Source of the DNA: Psychrobacter glacincola
GTDB taxonomy: Bacteria > Pseudomonadota > Gammaproteobacteria > Pseudomonadales > Moraxellaceae
Assembly: GCF_904846075.1 (NCBI RefSeq)
Contig: NZ_CAJGZH010000002.1
Span: 310,001-374,000, forward strand
Reading direction: 5' to 3'
DNA length: 64,000 nucleotides
Shown here: positions 36,598-45,829 of the stretch, in pieces
How the letters are laid out: each line of letters begins with the position of its first letter
Position numbering within the stretch: the first letter of the stretch is position 1
Translations under genes and position numbers: made by a program
Notes under the pieces: model-generated
What the model was told of the DNA's origin: nothing
Database searches by the model: none
What the model saw: the letters and a program-made list of their open reading frames with translations, nothing else

Positions 36598-37755
36598 CTA
36601 CTTCACTCTTGCCAGCTGATCAAAACGCCCACCATCGACAAAGAAAGTGCTCATAATCTGCTCCCAAGAACCAAACACTGCTACCGGCTCAAAAGTCTCA
36701 ATATCAGGCAAGGTTGCTTTGTGAGCTGCCAGCACTTGTGGGTTACTGGGACGCATATACATCTGTGCCATGAGCTCTTGTGCTGGAGTGTCCCATAAAC
36801 CTTTTAGGTAAGCATTTGCCGCTGCCGTCTTGCCGCCCTTGTCAGTAACGGCTGTTACGACCGCCACTGGGTTCGCAATCACAATAGAATAACTGGGATA
36901 AACGATATTGACCTGTCCTTTAGCAAATTGCTTGACGGCTAAATGCGCTTCATTTTCGGTCGTGATGAGCACATCGCCCAGCCCACGCTGAGTAAAGCTG
37001 GTCGTTGCGGCGCGCGCACCATTGTCATAAGTGACCACGTTTGCCAGTAGCTTTTTGATAAAATCATCCGTTTTGGCAGGACTTTGCACCGTTTCTTTAA
37101 ATTGATGTAATCCGTAACCATAGGCACCCAAAAACGCATAACGCGCGGTGCCACTGGTTTTCGGGTTTGGTATCACCACGTCGATATCGTTACGCGCCAA
37201 GTCCGACCAGTCTTTGATGTTTTTGGGGTTACCATCGCGCACCAATAACACCATGGTACTGGTATAAGGCACCGCATTGTTCGGGAACGCTTGCTGCCAG
37301 TCAGAGGCAACCAAGCCTTTTTTAACCAACAGATTCATATCACTTTCTTGGTTTAAGGTGACTACATCTGCTTGCAGGCCATTGGCAACCGACAGCGCTT
37401 GTTTGCTTGAGCCACCATGTGATTGGTTGATATTGACCTGACTGTCTGAATGCTTTTGCTGATAATCTGCGCTAAATAAAGCGTTATAATCTTTATAAAA
37501 ATCGCGTGATACATCATAAGAGACATTTAATAAACTGATATTTTTTGCATCAACCGTTGCGTTCGAGCCATCTTGTTGAGTGGCTTCGGTAGGATTACAG
37601 CCTGTCATTAGCATGGCAAACGCTAGTACGCTACCAACTTTAACACTGATATTGGCGAGCGGCGTTGGTGTCTCTTTATCCTCAATAAATGTATGTATGT
37701 TCGCAAAACGAAGATTTTTAGATACTTGCTGAATACTTTTGTTATCTGGTTGCAT
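36598..37755 (-). CDS. sbp: Sulfate-binding protein (lipoprotein), copy 2
   Basis: 385 residues from ATG 37755 (GAGAG 7 bases before). The same core as copy 1 (SYDVSRDFYKDYNALF, SHGGSSKQALSVANGLQADV, RYAFLGAYGYGLHQF), so tandem duplicates that have diverged. The lipobox LMTGC is preceded by about 50 residues, the first 30 of them not hydrophobic, which is unusual for a lipoprotein signal. A start nearer the hydrophobic run is not obvious. Possibly one copy prefers thiosulfate or another oxyanion. Confidence 0.9.
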   Translation of the reverse strand: MQPDNKSIQQVSKNLRFANIHTFIEDKETPTPLANISVKVGSVLAFAMLMTGCNPTEATQQDGSNATVDAKNISLLNVSYDVSRDFYKDYNALFSADYQQKHSDSQVNINQSHGGSSKQALSVANGLQADVVTLNQESDMNLLVKKGLVASDWQQAFPNNAVPYTSTMVLLVRDGNPKNIKDWSDLARNDIDVVIPNPKTSGTARYAFLGAYGYGLHQFKETVQSPAKTDDFIKKLLANVVTYDNGARAATTSFTQRGLGDVLITTENEAHLAVKQFAKGQVNIVYPSYSIVIANPVAVVTAVTDKGGKTAAANAYLKGLWDTPAQELMAQMYMRPSNPQVLAAHKATLPDIETFEPVAVFGSWEQIMSTFFVDGGRFDQLARVK

Positions 37756-38139
37756 GGGTGCTCTCGATAATGTTGATAGAAGCGTTTTCCACAGCATTAA
37801 CAATCTTATTAATGCTCATAATTCTTTGGGTACGGTTCTATGGATAATGAGAAATATGCTAACAGCATGTGAGTCAAATGCTTAGTGACAAATGCGCTTA
37901 TCGAGTGATTAACTTGGCATAAGTCATTTTATTAATTATTTCACAAGGCTTATTTTTTCTAAGTATTTTGCGCTATAGTGATGAGCAGACACTTTTGAGT
38001 AAGTAATGGTATTGCTTACTCTATAGACGAGCCTTTATGTAAACGATACTATCTCTAATATCCTTACAGCCATGCTGTTAGGCGTTGCGTTTAGATAACG
38101 ACCATTCCTCTTAATCACTCCTTTATCAAAGGTACTTAA
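37756..38139. other. Divergent spacer, sulfate-binding gene / lipoprotein
   Basis: 384 bases with no gene. It must hold the promoter for the transporter cluster. No CysB-type site could be assigned by eye. Confidence 0.5.
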
Positions 38140-38661
38140 ATGATCATGTCTCCACCTCGTGCCGCTCGTCACTCACGCTTTTTTTCGGTATTTTTCACCA
38201 CATCGGCGGCTCTGTTTGCCTTAAGTGGCTGTAATAACGTGACACCTAGCGTGAATCACCAAGCCGTAAAACAACCAATAGCCGATGTCATGCCAGCTGT
38301 GCAAGCAGTCGTTGGAGATTATGCTGATGAAGGTTATGAAAAGCGGGCACAAGGCTATGATTGGGTTGGCGTCATGGTACGGGCAGAGAGTGATCAGCAA
38401 ATCAACATAAAGGTTCGCGCCCGTAGCGATATTAAAAAGCCCAGTTGTCAGTTTGATGGCAAGGCGACATTAATGGGTCAAGATGACGCGCACGGCATTA
38501 TTTTCCAAAGCAAAGTCAATGACAGTACGGCATTCTTTCAATTTAAGGATGATAAGCTGACTATTGATAGTCAAGATAAATACGCGTTGAATTATTTTTG
38601 TTCGGGCGGTGGCACATTGGTCGGTGACTATCAAAAGCTGACAACAGATTTAGAGATTTAA
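38140..38661 (+). CDS. Hypothetical lipoprotein
   Basis: 173 residues with lipobox ALSGC (Cys near residue 31). Start ATG 38140 follows AAAGGT by 7 bases. The mature part has YDWVGVMVRAESDQQINIKV and CQFDGKATLMGQDD, then FICSGGGTL-like NYFCSGGGTLVGDY. Two further cysteines could form a disulfide. The family is not recognised. It ends at a strong terminator and faces the sat gene. Confidence 0.7.
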   Translation: MIMSPPRAARHSRFFSVFFTTSAALFALSGCNNVTPSVNHQAVKQPIADVMPAVQAVVGDYADEGYEKRAQGYDWVGVMVRAESDQQINIKVRARSDIKKPSCQFDGKATLMGQDDAHGIIFQSKVNDSTAFFQFKDDKLTIDSQDKYALNYFCSGGGTLVGDYQKLTTDLEI

Positions 38662-38698
38662 TAGATAACAAACGCTAGCTTAGATAACAGGCGTTGAA

Positions 38699-38757
38699 AA
38701 CCAGTATCAAAAAAAGGTGTCAGACGATAAGTCTGACACCTTTTTTTGATACTGGTT
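38699..38757. terminator. Bidirectional terminator, 27-bp perfect stem
   Basis: Arms 38699-38725 and 38731-38757 are perfectly complementary with a GATAA loop. A7 and T7 tracts lie within the arms. Ends both the lipoprotein and sat transcripts. Confidence 0.93.
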
Positions 38758-38777
38758 TGTATGCTGATAATCTTGGT

Positions 38778-40028
38778 TTACACCGCAGAGGCACCGACTA
38801 ATTTCACTTCAGCACGTTCCTCTCTTGCGATACCAGCATAATAATCACGCAAAATTTGTAGTACTTCTGGACGGCTAAAGTTCTCTGGCACCACTTCATC
38901 TTCTGATAGCGCTTTACGCAGCTTGGTACCTGATACTTTAACGTGTTCAGACGCTTCATGCGGGCAAGTCTTGTCGGAAGCCATGGCATTACAAGCATTA
39001 CACCAGAACGTCCAGCCAATTTTTAGTGGTTGAGTGATAAGATCATCTTTACCAACCTGTTCAAAAATCGTTTGTGCATCAAAGGCCCCATAATAATCGC
39101 CGACACCAGCATGGTCACGACCAACAATCAAGTGGCTACAGCCATAGTTTTGACGGAATACGGCATGCAACAGTGCTTCACGTGGACCGGCATAACGCAT
39201 ATCTAGCGGATAACCGGCTTGAATAACGGTGTCTTGTCTAAAATAATTATCAATCAAGGTTTTAATGGCTTCTTGACGGACGTCGGCTGGGATATCACCA
39301 GGTTTGAGTGCCCCTAGCAATGAATGAATCAATACGCCATCACAGATCTCAATCGCAATTTTTGCCAAATACTCATGTGAGCGGTGCATTGGATTACGCG
39401 TTTGGAAGGCGGCCACTGTTTTCCAACCTTTAGCATCCAAAATTTCACGCGTTTCTGCTGGCGTTTTGTAGATTTCTGGATATAACGTTGGGAACTCGCC
39501 TTCGCTCAATACCTCGACACTACCTGCAATATTGACTTCGCCTTGCTCTAAAACTTGTTGAACACCCGGATGTTCTGGGTCTGTTGTGGTGAATACATGC
39601 TGACACTCATGCTCTTTATCGATGGTATAGGTTTCTTCTACCGTCAAGATACCCATGATTTCGCCGTCTTGAGCAACCAAGGCTACTTTATCGCCTTGAC
39701 TCAAACTATCTGCAGTCGCTTTTGGTGCAGACAAGGTGATCGGAATTGGCCAAAACAGACCCGCATTGTCACCACTTTGCAAACGCATATCATCAACCAC
39801 ACCCTGCCAGTCTGCTTGATTCATAAAGCCATTCAACGGCGTAAAGCCACCAATACCGAACATGATTAAATCACCACGCTCACGTGAGCTTAGCGTAATG
39901 GTCGGCAAAGTGCTAACAAGTTTCAATGCTTGAGCGCGTGCCTCAGCATTCAACAATAGCGGCTTAAGATCAGTGCTGCCATGCGGCGGAACGAGTTTTG
40001 ATGGTTGCTTAGAGGTGATAGATGTCAT
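38778..40028 (-). CDS. sat: ATP sulfurylase (Sat type)
   Basis: 416 residues. Makes APS and pyrophosphate from ATP and sulfate, the first assimilation step. Catalytic motifs are [13 protein letters not shown] and [12 protein letters not shown], which bind ATP and sulfate. The C-terminus has [16 protein letters not shown], a putative zinc-binding Cys/His cluster seen in bacterial Sat. This is the homo-oligomeric enzyme and not CysDN. No APS kinase (cysC) is fused or adjacent. Divergent from cysI. Confidence 0.95.
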   Translation of the reverse strand: MTSITSKQPSKLVPPHGSTDLKPLLLNAEARAQALKLVSTLPTITLSSRERGDLIMFGIGGFTPLNGFMNQADWQGVVDDMRLQSGDNAGLFWPIPITLSAPKATADSLSQGDKVALVAQDGEIMGILTVEETYTIDKEHECQHVFTTTDPEHPGVQQVLEQGEVNIAGSVEVLSEGEFPTLYPEIYKTPAETREILDAKGWKTVAAFQTRNPMHRSHEYLAKIAIEICDGVLIHSLLGALKPGDIPADVRQEAIKTLIDNYFRQDTVIQAGYPLDMRYAGPREALLHAVFRQNYGCSHLIVGRDHAGVGDYYGAFDAQTIFEQVGKDDLITQPLKIGWTFWCNACNAMASDKTCPHEASEHVKVSGTKLRKALSEDEVVPENFSRPEVLQILRDYYAGIAREERAEVKLVGASAV

Positions 40029-40270
40029 ATTGATTTATAACCTTTATGGGTAGTGATAAATTTGATAAGCATAGGCTACCTAACTTTCGTTATGAAAATT
40101 TATGCTGTGTTTGGATATACATATGTCTTAAAGGAATTTATGTTTATAGACGCAAGCTTATATGATGTGACTCTGAATGGTTTACCTTGCGACTGGCAAT
40201 AAGACCGATTACACACGCAAATCATTTTCGTCACTGCTTTTAAGACTAAAAACAAAATTGAGATTACGTC

Positions 40271-41962
40271 ATGTATCAATATAATTACGCTGACCAAACC
40301 TTGGTAGAAGAACGAGTCGCTCAGTTTCGCGACCAGACCGAACGGTTTTTGGCAGGTGAGCTGCCAGAAGAGCAATTTTTGCCGCTGCGATTGCAAAACG
40401 GCCTTTATATTCAGCGTTATGCACCGATGTTGCGTATCGCCATTCCTTACGGGCTACTTGCCAGCTACCAATTGCGAAAATTGGCTGAAATTACTCGTAA
40501 GTACGATAAAGGTTATGGTCACTTCACGACCCGTACCAATATCCAGCTGAATTGGCCAAAGCTAGAAGACGTGCCAGATATTTTGGCAGAGCTGGCATCA
40601 GTACAAATGCACTCGATCCAAACCTCGGGCAACTGTATTCGTAACACAACCACCGATCCATATGCTGGTATTCATAAAGAAGAAATCGCTGACCCACGTC
40701 CCTATTGTGAGATTATTCGTCAGTGGTCAACCTTCCATCCTGAGTTTGCTTTTTTACCACGTAAATTTAAGATTGCCGTCATCGGTACCAATGATGACCG
40801 CGCGGCAACCCAAGTACATGATGTGGGTCTGCATATCAAAACCAACGATGAAGGTGAGATTGGCTTTGAAGTATTGGTCGGTGGTGGTCTAGGACGTATT
40901 CCTGTTCTTGGTAAAGTCATCAATAAGTTCTTGCCGCGTCAGCATCTGCTTAGTTATTTAGACGCCATCTTGCGTGTCTATAACTTGCATGGTCGCCGTG
41001 ATAAAGGCAGTAAATACCGATCACGTATCAAGATTTTGGTCGAGAGCATGGGAGGCCCTGCCTTTGCCAAACTGGTCAATGCTGAGTGGGAAGCCCACAC
41101 CAAAGATGGTTCGCTTACCTTAACTGATGAGAACTTTGCAACAGCAAGCAGCTTTTTTAGTGAGCCTGACTATGTGTCGTTTGATGCGCTACAAGTACAG
41201 TCTGAGCTACAACAGCAATTAAATGCTGATAAAGATTTTGCCAATTGGTATAACCAAAACACGGTGGCGCATAAAGTCGCTGGTTATCGTGCGGTCGTTA
41301 TTTCGCTCAAAGCAGGCTTGGTCGATGGCAAATATGTGCCCTCTGGTGATGTCAGCGAGTCGCAGATGGATGCACTGGCTAATCTGTCTGACAAATACAG
41401 TTTTGGTGAGCTGCGTGGTACTTATCAGCAGAATTTGGTATTCGCTGATGTGCAAACCAATAACCTTTATGAGTTGTGGCAGCAGCTAGCAGAGTTGCAT
41501 TTAGCACGCGCTAATATCAATACCCTAACAGATATGATTGTCTGCCCAGGTTGGGATTACTGCTCGCTTGCTAATGCGACGACACACAACATCGCTGAAC
41601 AGATCGAAAAACAGTTCGATGATTTGGACTATCTGTATGATTTGGGTGAGATTCGCTTAAACATGTCTGGTTGTATCAATGCGTGTGCGCACCATCATAC
41701 AGGTGACATTGGTATCTTGGGTGTGGATAAAAAAGGTGAGCATTGGTATCAGATCAGCATTGGTGGCAATTCCAGTGACGATGCCAAACTTGGCAAAATC
41801 TTAGGTAAATCTGTCCCTGCTCTTGAGGTTGCCAATACCATACAGCAAATCGTTGATGTCTATGTAGACTTGCGTGCCAGCACCGACAATGATGTCGAAA
41901 GCTTTGGTCAATTGGTTGAACGCGTTGGTATTGATCCATTTAAGGAGAAGGTCTATGGCTAA
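40271..41962 (+). CDS. cysI: Sulfite reductase hemoprotein (CysI-type)
   Basis: 563 residues, close to E. coli CysI (570). Reduces sulfite to sulfide with siroheme and a [4Fe-4S] cluster. Two siroheme-domain repeats are recognisable. The cluster ligands are C425 and C431 (CPGWDYC) and C468 and C472 (CINAC), the standard C-x5-C and C-x3-C. The TTRTNIQLNW segment is a family landmark. No cysJ flavoprotein accompanies it; a DUF934 gene overlaps its end by 8 bases instead. Nitrite reductases share the fold, but the cys neighbourhood supports sulfite. Confidence 0.92.
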   Translation: MYQYNYADQTLVEERVAQFRDQTERFLAGELPEEQFLPLRLQNGLYIQRYAPMLRIAIPYGLLASYQLRKLAEITRKYDKGYGHFTTRTNIQLNWPKLEDVPDILAELASVQMHSIQTSGNCIRNTTTDPYAGIHKEEIADPRPYCEIIRQWSTFHPEFAFLPRKFKIAVIGTNDDRAATQVHDVGLHIKTNDEGEIGFEVLVGGGLGRIPVLGKVINKFLPRQHLLSYLDAILRVYNLHGRRDKGSKYRSRIKILVESMGGPAFAKLVNAEWEAHTKDGSLTLTDENFATASSFFSEPDYVSFDALQVQSELQQQLNADKDFANWYNQNTVAHKVAGYRAVVISLKAGLVDGKYVPSGDVSESQMDALANLSDKYSFGELRGTYQQNLVFADVQTNNLYELWQQLAELHLARANINTLTDMIVCPGWDYCSLANATTHNIAEQIEKQFDDLDYLYDLGEIRLNMSGCINACAHHHTGDIGILGVDKKGEHWYQISIGGNSSDDAKLGKILGKSVPALEVANTIQQIVDVYVDLRASTDNDVESFGQLVERVGIDPFKEKVYG

Positions 41963-42575
41963 TCATCATATTTTGGACAGTCATGGCACAGATATCAGCA
42001 GTCAAGATAACTGGTATGTGCTCACTACGGACGTGCTACCAGAGAGCATTGTATCAACAAACATCACTTTGCTTGAGCTGCTACAAAGGCAAGAAAAGCC
42101 CGATGTGATTGTACCGCTCGCTGACCTATTAGACGAATCAGGTGCGCAGGTCGGTGGTCTTATCAAAGAGGTTTATGAGCTGATAGTACAGCACAGTAGC
42201 CGCCTTGGATTGTGGGTGACGGCTGACACCGATGCTGATGCGTTAGAAGGTATTGGTGATTTCTTATCAACGCAGGCGCTTATCGTGATTGATGTACCTA
42301 AATTTGCTGATGGTCGCAACTTTAGCTTTGCACGTACCCTACGCCAAATTGGCTACCAAGGTGAGATTCGGGTGGCTGGCGCGTTTGGCCGTGATCAAAT
42401 CGCATATCTACTGCGCATGGGTGTTGATAGCTTTGTATTGAGCGAGCATGACATGCAGCCAGACTCTAAATTCGGTATTGAGCAAGCATTTACTGCCCTT
42501 GCCAGTAGTTATGATGGACAAAGTGCTTCGGATTTACCGATGTTTGCTAAACCGTCAGAACCCTCAATCGCCTAG
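41955..42575 (+). CDS. DUF934 protein linked to sulfite reductase
   Basis: 206 residues from ATG 41955, with AAGGAGAAGG just upstream inside the cysI end. DUF934 proteins are found next to cysI in Pseudomonas and Moraxellaceae relatives that lack cysJ. Conserved stretches are IDVPKFADGRNFSFARTLR, IGYQGEIRVAGAFGRDQI and LRMGVDSFVL. No cofactor-binding cysteines or P-loop are visible, so it is not itself an evident electron carrier. Likely an accessory of sulfite reduction. Function inferred from context. Confidence 0.85.
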   Translation: MANHHILDSHGTDISSQDNWYVLTTDVLPESIVSTNITLLELLQRQEKPDVIVPLADLLDESGAQVGGLIKEVYELIVQHSSRLGLWVTADTDADALEGIGDFLSTQALIVIDVPKFADGRNFSFARTLRQIGYQGEIRVAGAFGRDQIAYLLRMGVDSFVLSEHDMQPDSKFGIEQAFTALASSYDGQSASDLPMFAKPSEPSIA

Positions 42576-42650
42576 CTTTAACATTGACCATAAATTTTTA
42601 ATCAACGATTTTATATTAACTTTATATTAACAACCATTAAGGAAGGTATT

Positions 42651-43289
42651 ATGAGCCAATTACATCCAAATTTAGACCTCGACCAAGCCAACCAAGCATT
42701 GCAAGGCAAGTCGCCTGAGCAAATCGTTGAGTGGGCATTAAGCCAAGCGAAAAACCCAATCATCACGACTAACTTCCGCCCATACGAGTCAGCGATTCTG
42801 CATTTGGTTGCTAAGCAACGTCCTGATATCACGGTATTGTGGGTAGACTCAGGCTACAATACGGATGCCACCTATCAATTTGCCAATAAAGTCATCCGTG
42901 ATTTAAATTTAAACGTCATCACCTATATTCCTAAGCAAACGGCGGCGTATCGTGACGCGACCATGAACGGTATCCCAGGTATCGACAACCCACAGCATGA
43001 TGAATTCACTGACCAAGTGAAGCTGGAGCCATTCCGCCGTGCGCTAGATGAGTTAAAGCCAGATGTTTGGTTCAATGCGATTCGTAAAGATCAAACCGAA
43101 TTCCGCCAAGGTCTTGATGTACTTAGCCTATCAAAAGATGGCGTGTTAAAAGTAGCACCATTGTTTGAAAACACTGATGCTGATTTAGATGTTTATCTCG
43201 AAGAGCATAACTTACCGAATGAATTTGATTACTTTGATCCGACGAAAGTAGAAGAAAGCCGTGAGTGTGGCTTGCACACGCAACTTTAG
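42651..43289 (+). CDS. cysH: PAPS/APS reductase
   Basis: 212 residues. The C-terminal ECGLH motif carries the catalytic cysteine, and it is the only cysteine in the protein. The absence of the CC...CxxC cluster ligands of plant-type APS reductases points to a PAPS reductase, with thioredoxin as donor. PP-motif region TTNFRPYESAILHLV and NAIRKDQTEFR fit the nucleotide site. It is somewhat shorter than E. coli CysH (244). A PAPS enzyme needs an APS kinase, which is not in this window. It follows the DUF934 gene and ends at a terminator. Confidence 0.88.
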   Translation: MSQLHPNLDLDQANQALQGKSPEQIVEWALSQAKNPIITTNFRPYESAILHLVAKQRPDITVLWVDSGYNTDATYQFANKVIRDLNLNVITYIPKQTAAYRDATMNGIPGIDNPQHDEFTDQVKLEPFRRALDELKPDVWFNAIRKDQTEFRQGLDVLSLSKDGVLKVAPLFENTDADLDVYLEEHNLPNEFDYFDPTKVEESRECGLHTQL

Positions 43290-43309
43290 GTATTTCGTAG
43301 TTTTACGAT

Positions 43310-43342
43310 AAAACACTTCTTAGATATAAGAGGTGTTTTTTT
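43310..43342 (+). terminator. Terminator after cysH
   Basis: AAAACACTTCTTA (43310-43322) pairs with TAAGAGGTGTTTT (43327-43339), including one G-U pair, followed by T-run. Confidence 0.85.
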
Positions 43343-43438
43343 ATTGTCATAGTAGATTCAATATTTAGTCCCACAAAATTTGAATATATCATTCAAGCGC
43401 TACCGCCAAAAAAATGAGGACACACGCAAGTATCAAAA

Positions 43439-44254
43439 TTATTGAGCTAACTGCCAACCACCTTTCTCATCCCTTTTACCCATGACTGCCAAAACCAACA
43501 CTAGACTTAACATCAGTAATAAGTACCAAGAGCCCAGCTTACCCCAACCTACCATATGCCATACATTTGCTTGTGAGGGATAACGCCAAATATTGGTAAA
43601 AGTAGCAATATTTTCTGCCAACCAAACCAAAAAAGCGAGGAACAACAGTAATGGTAAAAATGGACATTGATATTGCTTGGTATCATGCAGTTGAAGATTA
43701 TTTTTGTGATGTATTTGAAAAAACACTCTGGTTTTCCAAAATAAAATTATCGAAGCGATGAACAATATATTGCGAATATCAGGGACAAAAAACTTAGTGA
43801 AGAAGTTGGCATAAGAAAAAATAACCAATACACTCACCCATAGTAAACGTGGCAAGTCGGTAAAAGAGGCATTAAACAATCTTAAGCCACGCGCTAAAAA
43901 ACTACCTACGGCCGAATACATAAAACCGGCGAAAAGTGGCACAGTGGCAATTCTAAAAATTGCTGGTTCAGGATAGTACCAAGAACCAATTTTGGGATGG
44001 GTTAAAAACAGCTCCATTGCCATGGCCATGATATGAAAAATAGCAATGACCCATACCTCACGCGGCGTTTCTAATTTGAAATAAACCAAAAGAAACTGAA
44101 TAATCAAAGCATAAGCCAACAACAGATCATAGCGATAGACACCAGAAATTGACCAACTTATTTGATAAGTCAGCACAAAAGCCAATAATAAAAGTATGCC
44201 AAACAAAGCAGACGCTAAACTTAGCGCGGCGCCACGCGGAATAATGTTCAACAT
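43439..44254 (-). CDS. DUF817 family integral membrane protein
   Basis: 271 residues, about 7-8 membrane segments. The family signature KIGSWYYPEPAIFRIATVP, followed by LFAGFMYSAVGSFLARGLRLF, is complete, and the C-terminal half has WLAENIATFTNIWRYPSQ with a tryptophan-rich end. DUF817 proteins are uncharacterised; a role in transport or membrane enzymology has not been shown to my knowledge. It converges on cysH. Confidence 0.85.
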   Translation of the reverse strand: MLNIIPRGAALSLASALFGILLLLAFVLTYQISWSISGVYRYDLLLAYALIIQFLLVYFKLETPREVWVIAIFHIMAMAMELFLTHPKIGSWYYPEPAIFRIATVPLFAGFMYSAVGSFLARGLRLFNASFTDLPRLLWVSVLVIFSYANFFTKFFVPDIRNILFIASIILFWKTRVFFQIHHKNNLQLHDTKQYQCPFLPLLLFLAFLVWLAENIATFTNIWRYPSQANVWHMVGWGKLGSWYLLLMLSLVLVLAVMGKRDEKGGWQLAQ

Positions 44255-44621
44255 CTTAGATTAGCACTACAATCATATTGACTACCGTTTATTGCTTTAA
44301 CAGCTCGCTTCATACGCTATGGTGAACCATGACATACATCCTCCTCTTCCTCACAATAGCTTATTATATAAAGTATTCATTAGAGGCCGCCAAACTATAG
44401 CAAATAGTCTGCTCAATAGACAATTTTCTACTATTCTTGAATATCTCTTGAATAATTAACGTTTCTTGAACGTTTTATTGTCTAACATTGCGGTATTCTA
44501 TGGCTTGCCTTAGTGGCTGCTCGGTATTAAACCGACGCTATGAAGCCACATCATGGACAAAGTTACTCATCCTTTTTTATTTCCTTATAGGCACTCGCGC
44601 TCATCAATATGGATATTTATT
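44255..44621. other. Divergent spacer, DUF817 / acyltransferase
   Basis: 367 bases containing the two promoters. The frame from 44553 could add 23 residues to the acyltransferase, but ATG 44622 is preferred. No other feature seen. Confidence 0.5.
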
Positions 44622-45572
44622 ATGTCTTTTATAAAAAAAATCGATTCACTCTATGAAAAATTGCACGATAAGCTACCAGCGGTAGGCAAGACAGCCTCTT
44701 TTTTAACCGGTACGAGTGTTCTTACTGCCAATAGTGCGATGGTGGGTCTGCCCATCTGGACTTTGGGAGCGGCAAAAGTATTGACAGGAGCAAAAGCTGC
44801 GGATGATGCGCTGATTGCGATTACCAAATACTGGATTAATAGTAATAACGCCGTCATTGATCATGCCCTGCCTCACAAAGACTGGCGCATTAACCTGCCT
44901 GACGATCTGAGCGAAGACAAACAGTATCTATTGGTAAGCAACCATCAATCGTGGGTTGATACCAGCATTGTGCAATATATCAGCCAAGATACGCTGCCTC
45001 TGACACGGTTTTTTACCAAGTTTAATCTGATTTATATTCCTGTCATCGGTCAAGCCTTTTATTTCTTAGACTTTCCAATGATGAAGCGCTTTTCTGCCAA
45101 AGCGATGGCCAAAAATCCAGAGCTTAAAAAACAAAACCTGCTTGAGGCTAAGCGGGCATGTCGTCAATTAAAGGACAAACCCTTTGCGCTATTAAACTAT
45201 TTGGAAGGCACGCGCTTTACTAAAGAAAAACATGACCAACAAAAATCCCCTTATCAGCATTTGTTAAAACCACGGGCTGGCGGTTTGTCGTTAGCAATTA
45301 ATGCGTTAGGCAATGAGTTGGATTCTATCTTGGACGTGACCATTGTCTACCCAGACGGCGCGCCTGACTATGATGATTTATGGAAAGGCAATATTCGCCG
45401 TTTGGGCGTCGATGTGACTCGCTTAAAGATACCAGACGAATTATTTGCTGCCATCATGGACGGCGGCTATGACCGTGATGAAACCACCAAAAAAATGATG
45501 TTTGATTGGTTAGAGGATATCTGGCAACAAAAAGATGCCCGTATGACTAAGATGCTGAGTGAGTTTGAGTAG
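44622..45572 (+). CDS. YihG-like 1-acylglycerol-3-phosphate acyltransferase
   Basis: 316 residues. PlsC-type acyltransferase motifs are NHQSWVDTSIVQ (the NHxxxxD catalytic box) and LEGTRFTKEKH (the substrate-phosphate block), with KPRAGGLSLAINAL and VTIVYPDG as later blocks. One N-terminal hydrophobic stretch (VGLPIWTLGAAKVL) suggests inner-membrane attachment. Transfers an acyl chain in phospholipid synthesis, as an alternative to PlsC. A GGAT lies 8 bases before ATG 44622; a longer frame from 44553 is possible. Confidence 0.88.
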   Translation: MSFIKKIDSLYEKLHDKLPAVGKTASFLTGTSVLTANSAMVGLPIWTLGAAKVLTGAKAADDALIAITKYWINSNNAVIDHALPHKDWRINLPDDLSEDKQYLLVSNHQSWVDTSIVQYISQDTLPLTRFFTKFNLIYIPVIGQAFYFLDFPMMKRFSAKAMAKNPELKKQNLLEAKRACRQLKDKPFALLNYLEGTRFTKEKHDQQKSPYQHLLKPRAGGLSLAINALGNELDSILDVTIVYPDGAPDYDDLWKGNIRRLGVDVTRLKIPDELFAAIMDGGYDRDETTKKMMFDWLEDIWQQKDARMTKMLSEFE

Positions 45573-45635
45573 ATTTTGTACGTTGTCAAATCTCGTTATT
45601 GCTAATATCTAATGCAAAAATCTAATCTACATGAC

Positions 45636-45671
45636 AGCCACAAGCTTTGACGTAAGCCTGTGGCTTTTTTA
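45636..45671 (+). terminator. Terminator after acyltransferase
   Basis: AGCCACAAGCTT (45636-45647) pairs with AAGCCTGTGGCT (45654-45665), one mismatch, then T6. Confidence 0.75.
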
Positions 45672-45829
45672 GTTCTGTATTTCACGACTCACCTATTCCC
45701 TTTTACATCAAAAACCCTCACCAACATGACAAAAACGAATATGCTAATGCCAATTCGCTACGTGAGCGTATGCCTGTGATACCTCATAATAGCGACATAC
45801 CTTACATTGAATGAGTTACAGGTAATCCT

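Noticed and set aside
43413..43432. TGAGGACACAC-like sequence resembling a MITE end
   Set aside because: No matching opposite end or TA pairing could be found nearby, so it may be chance.
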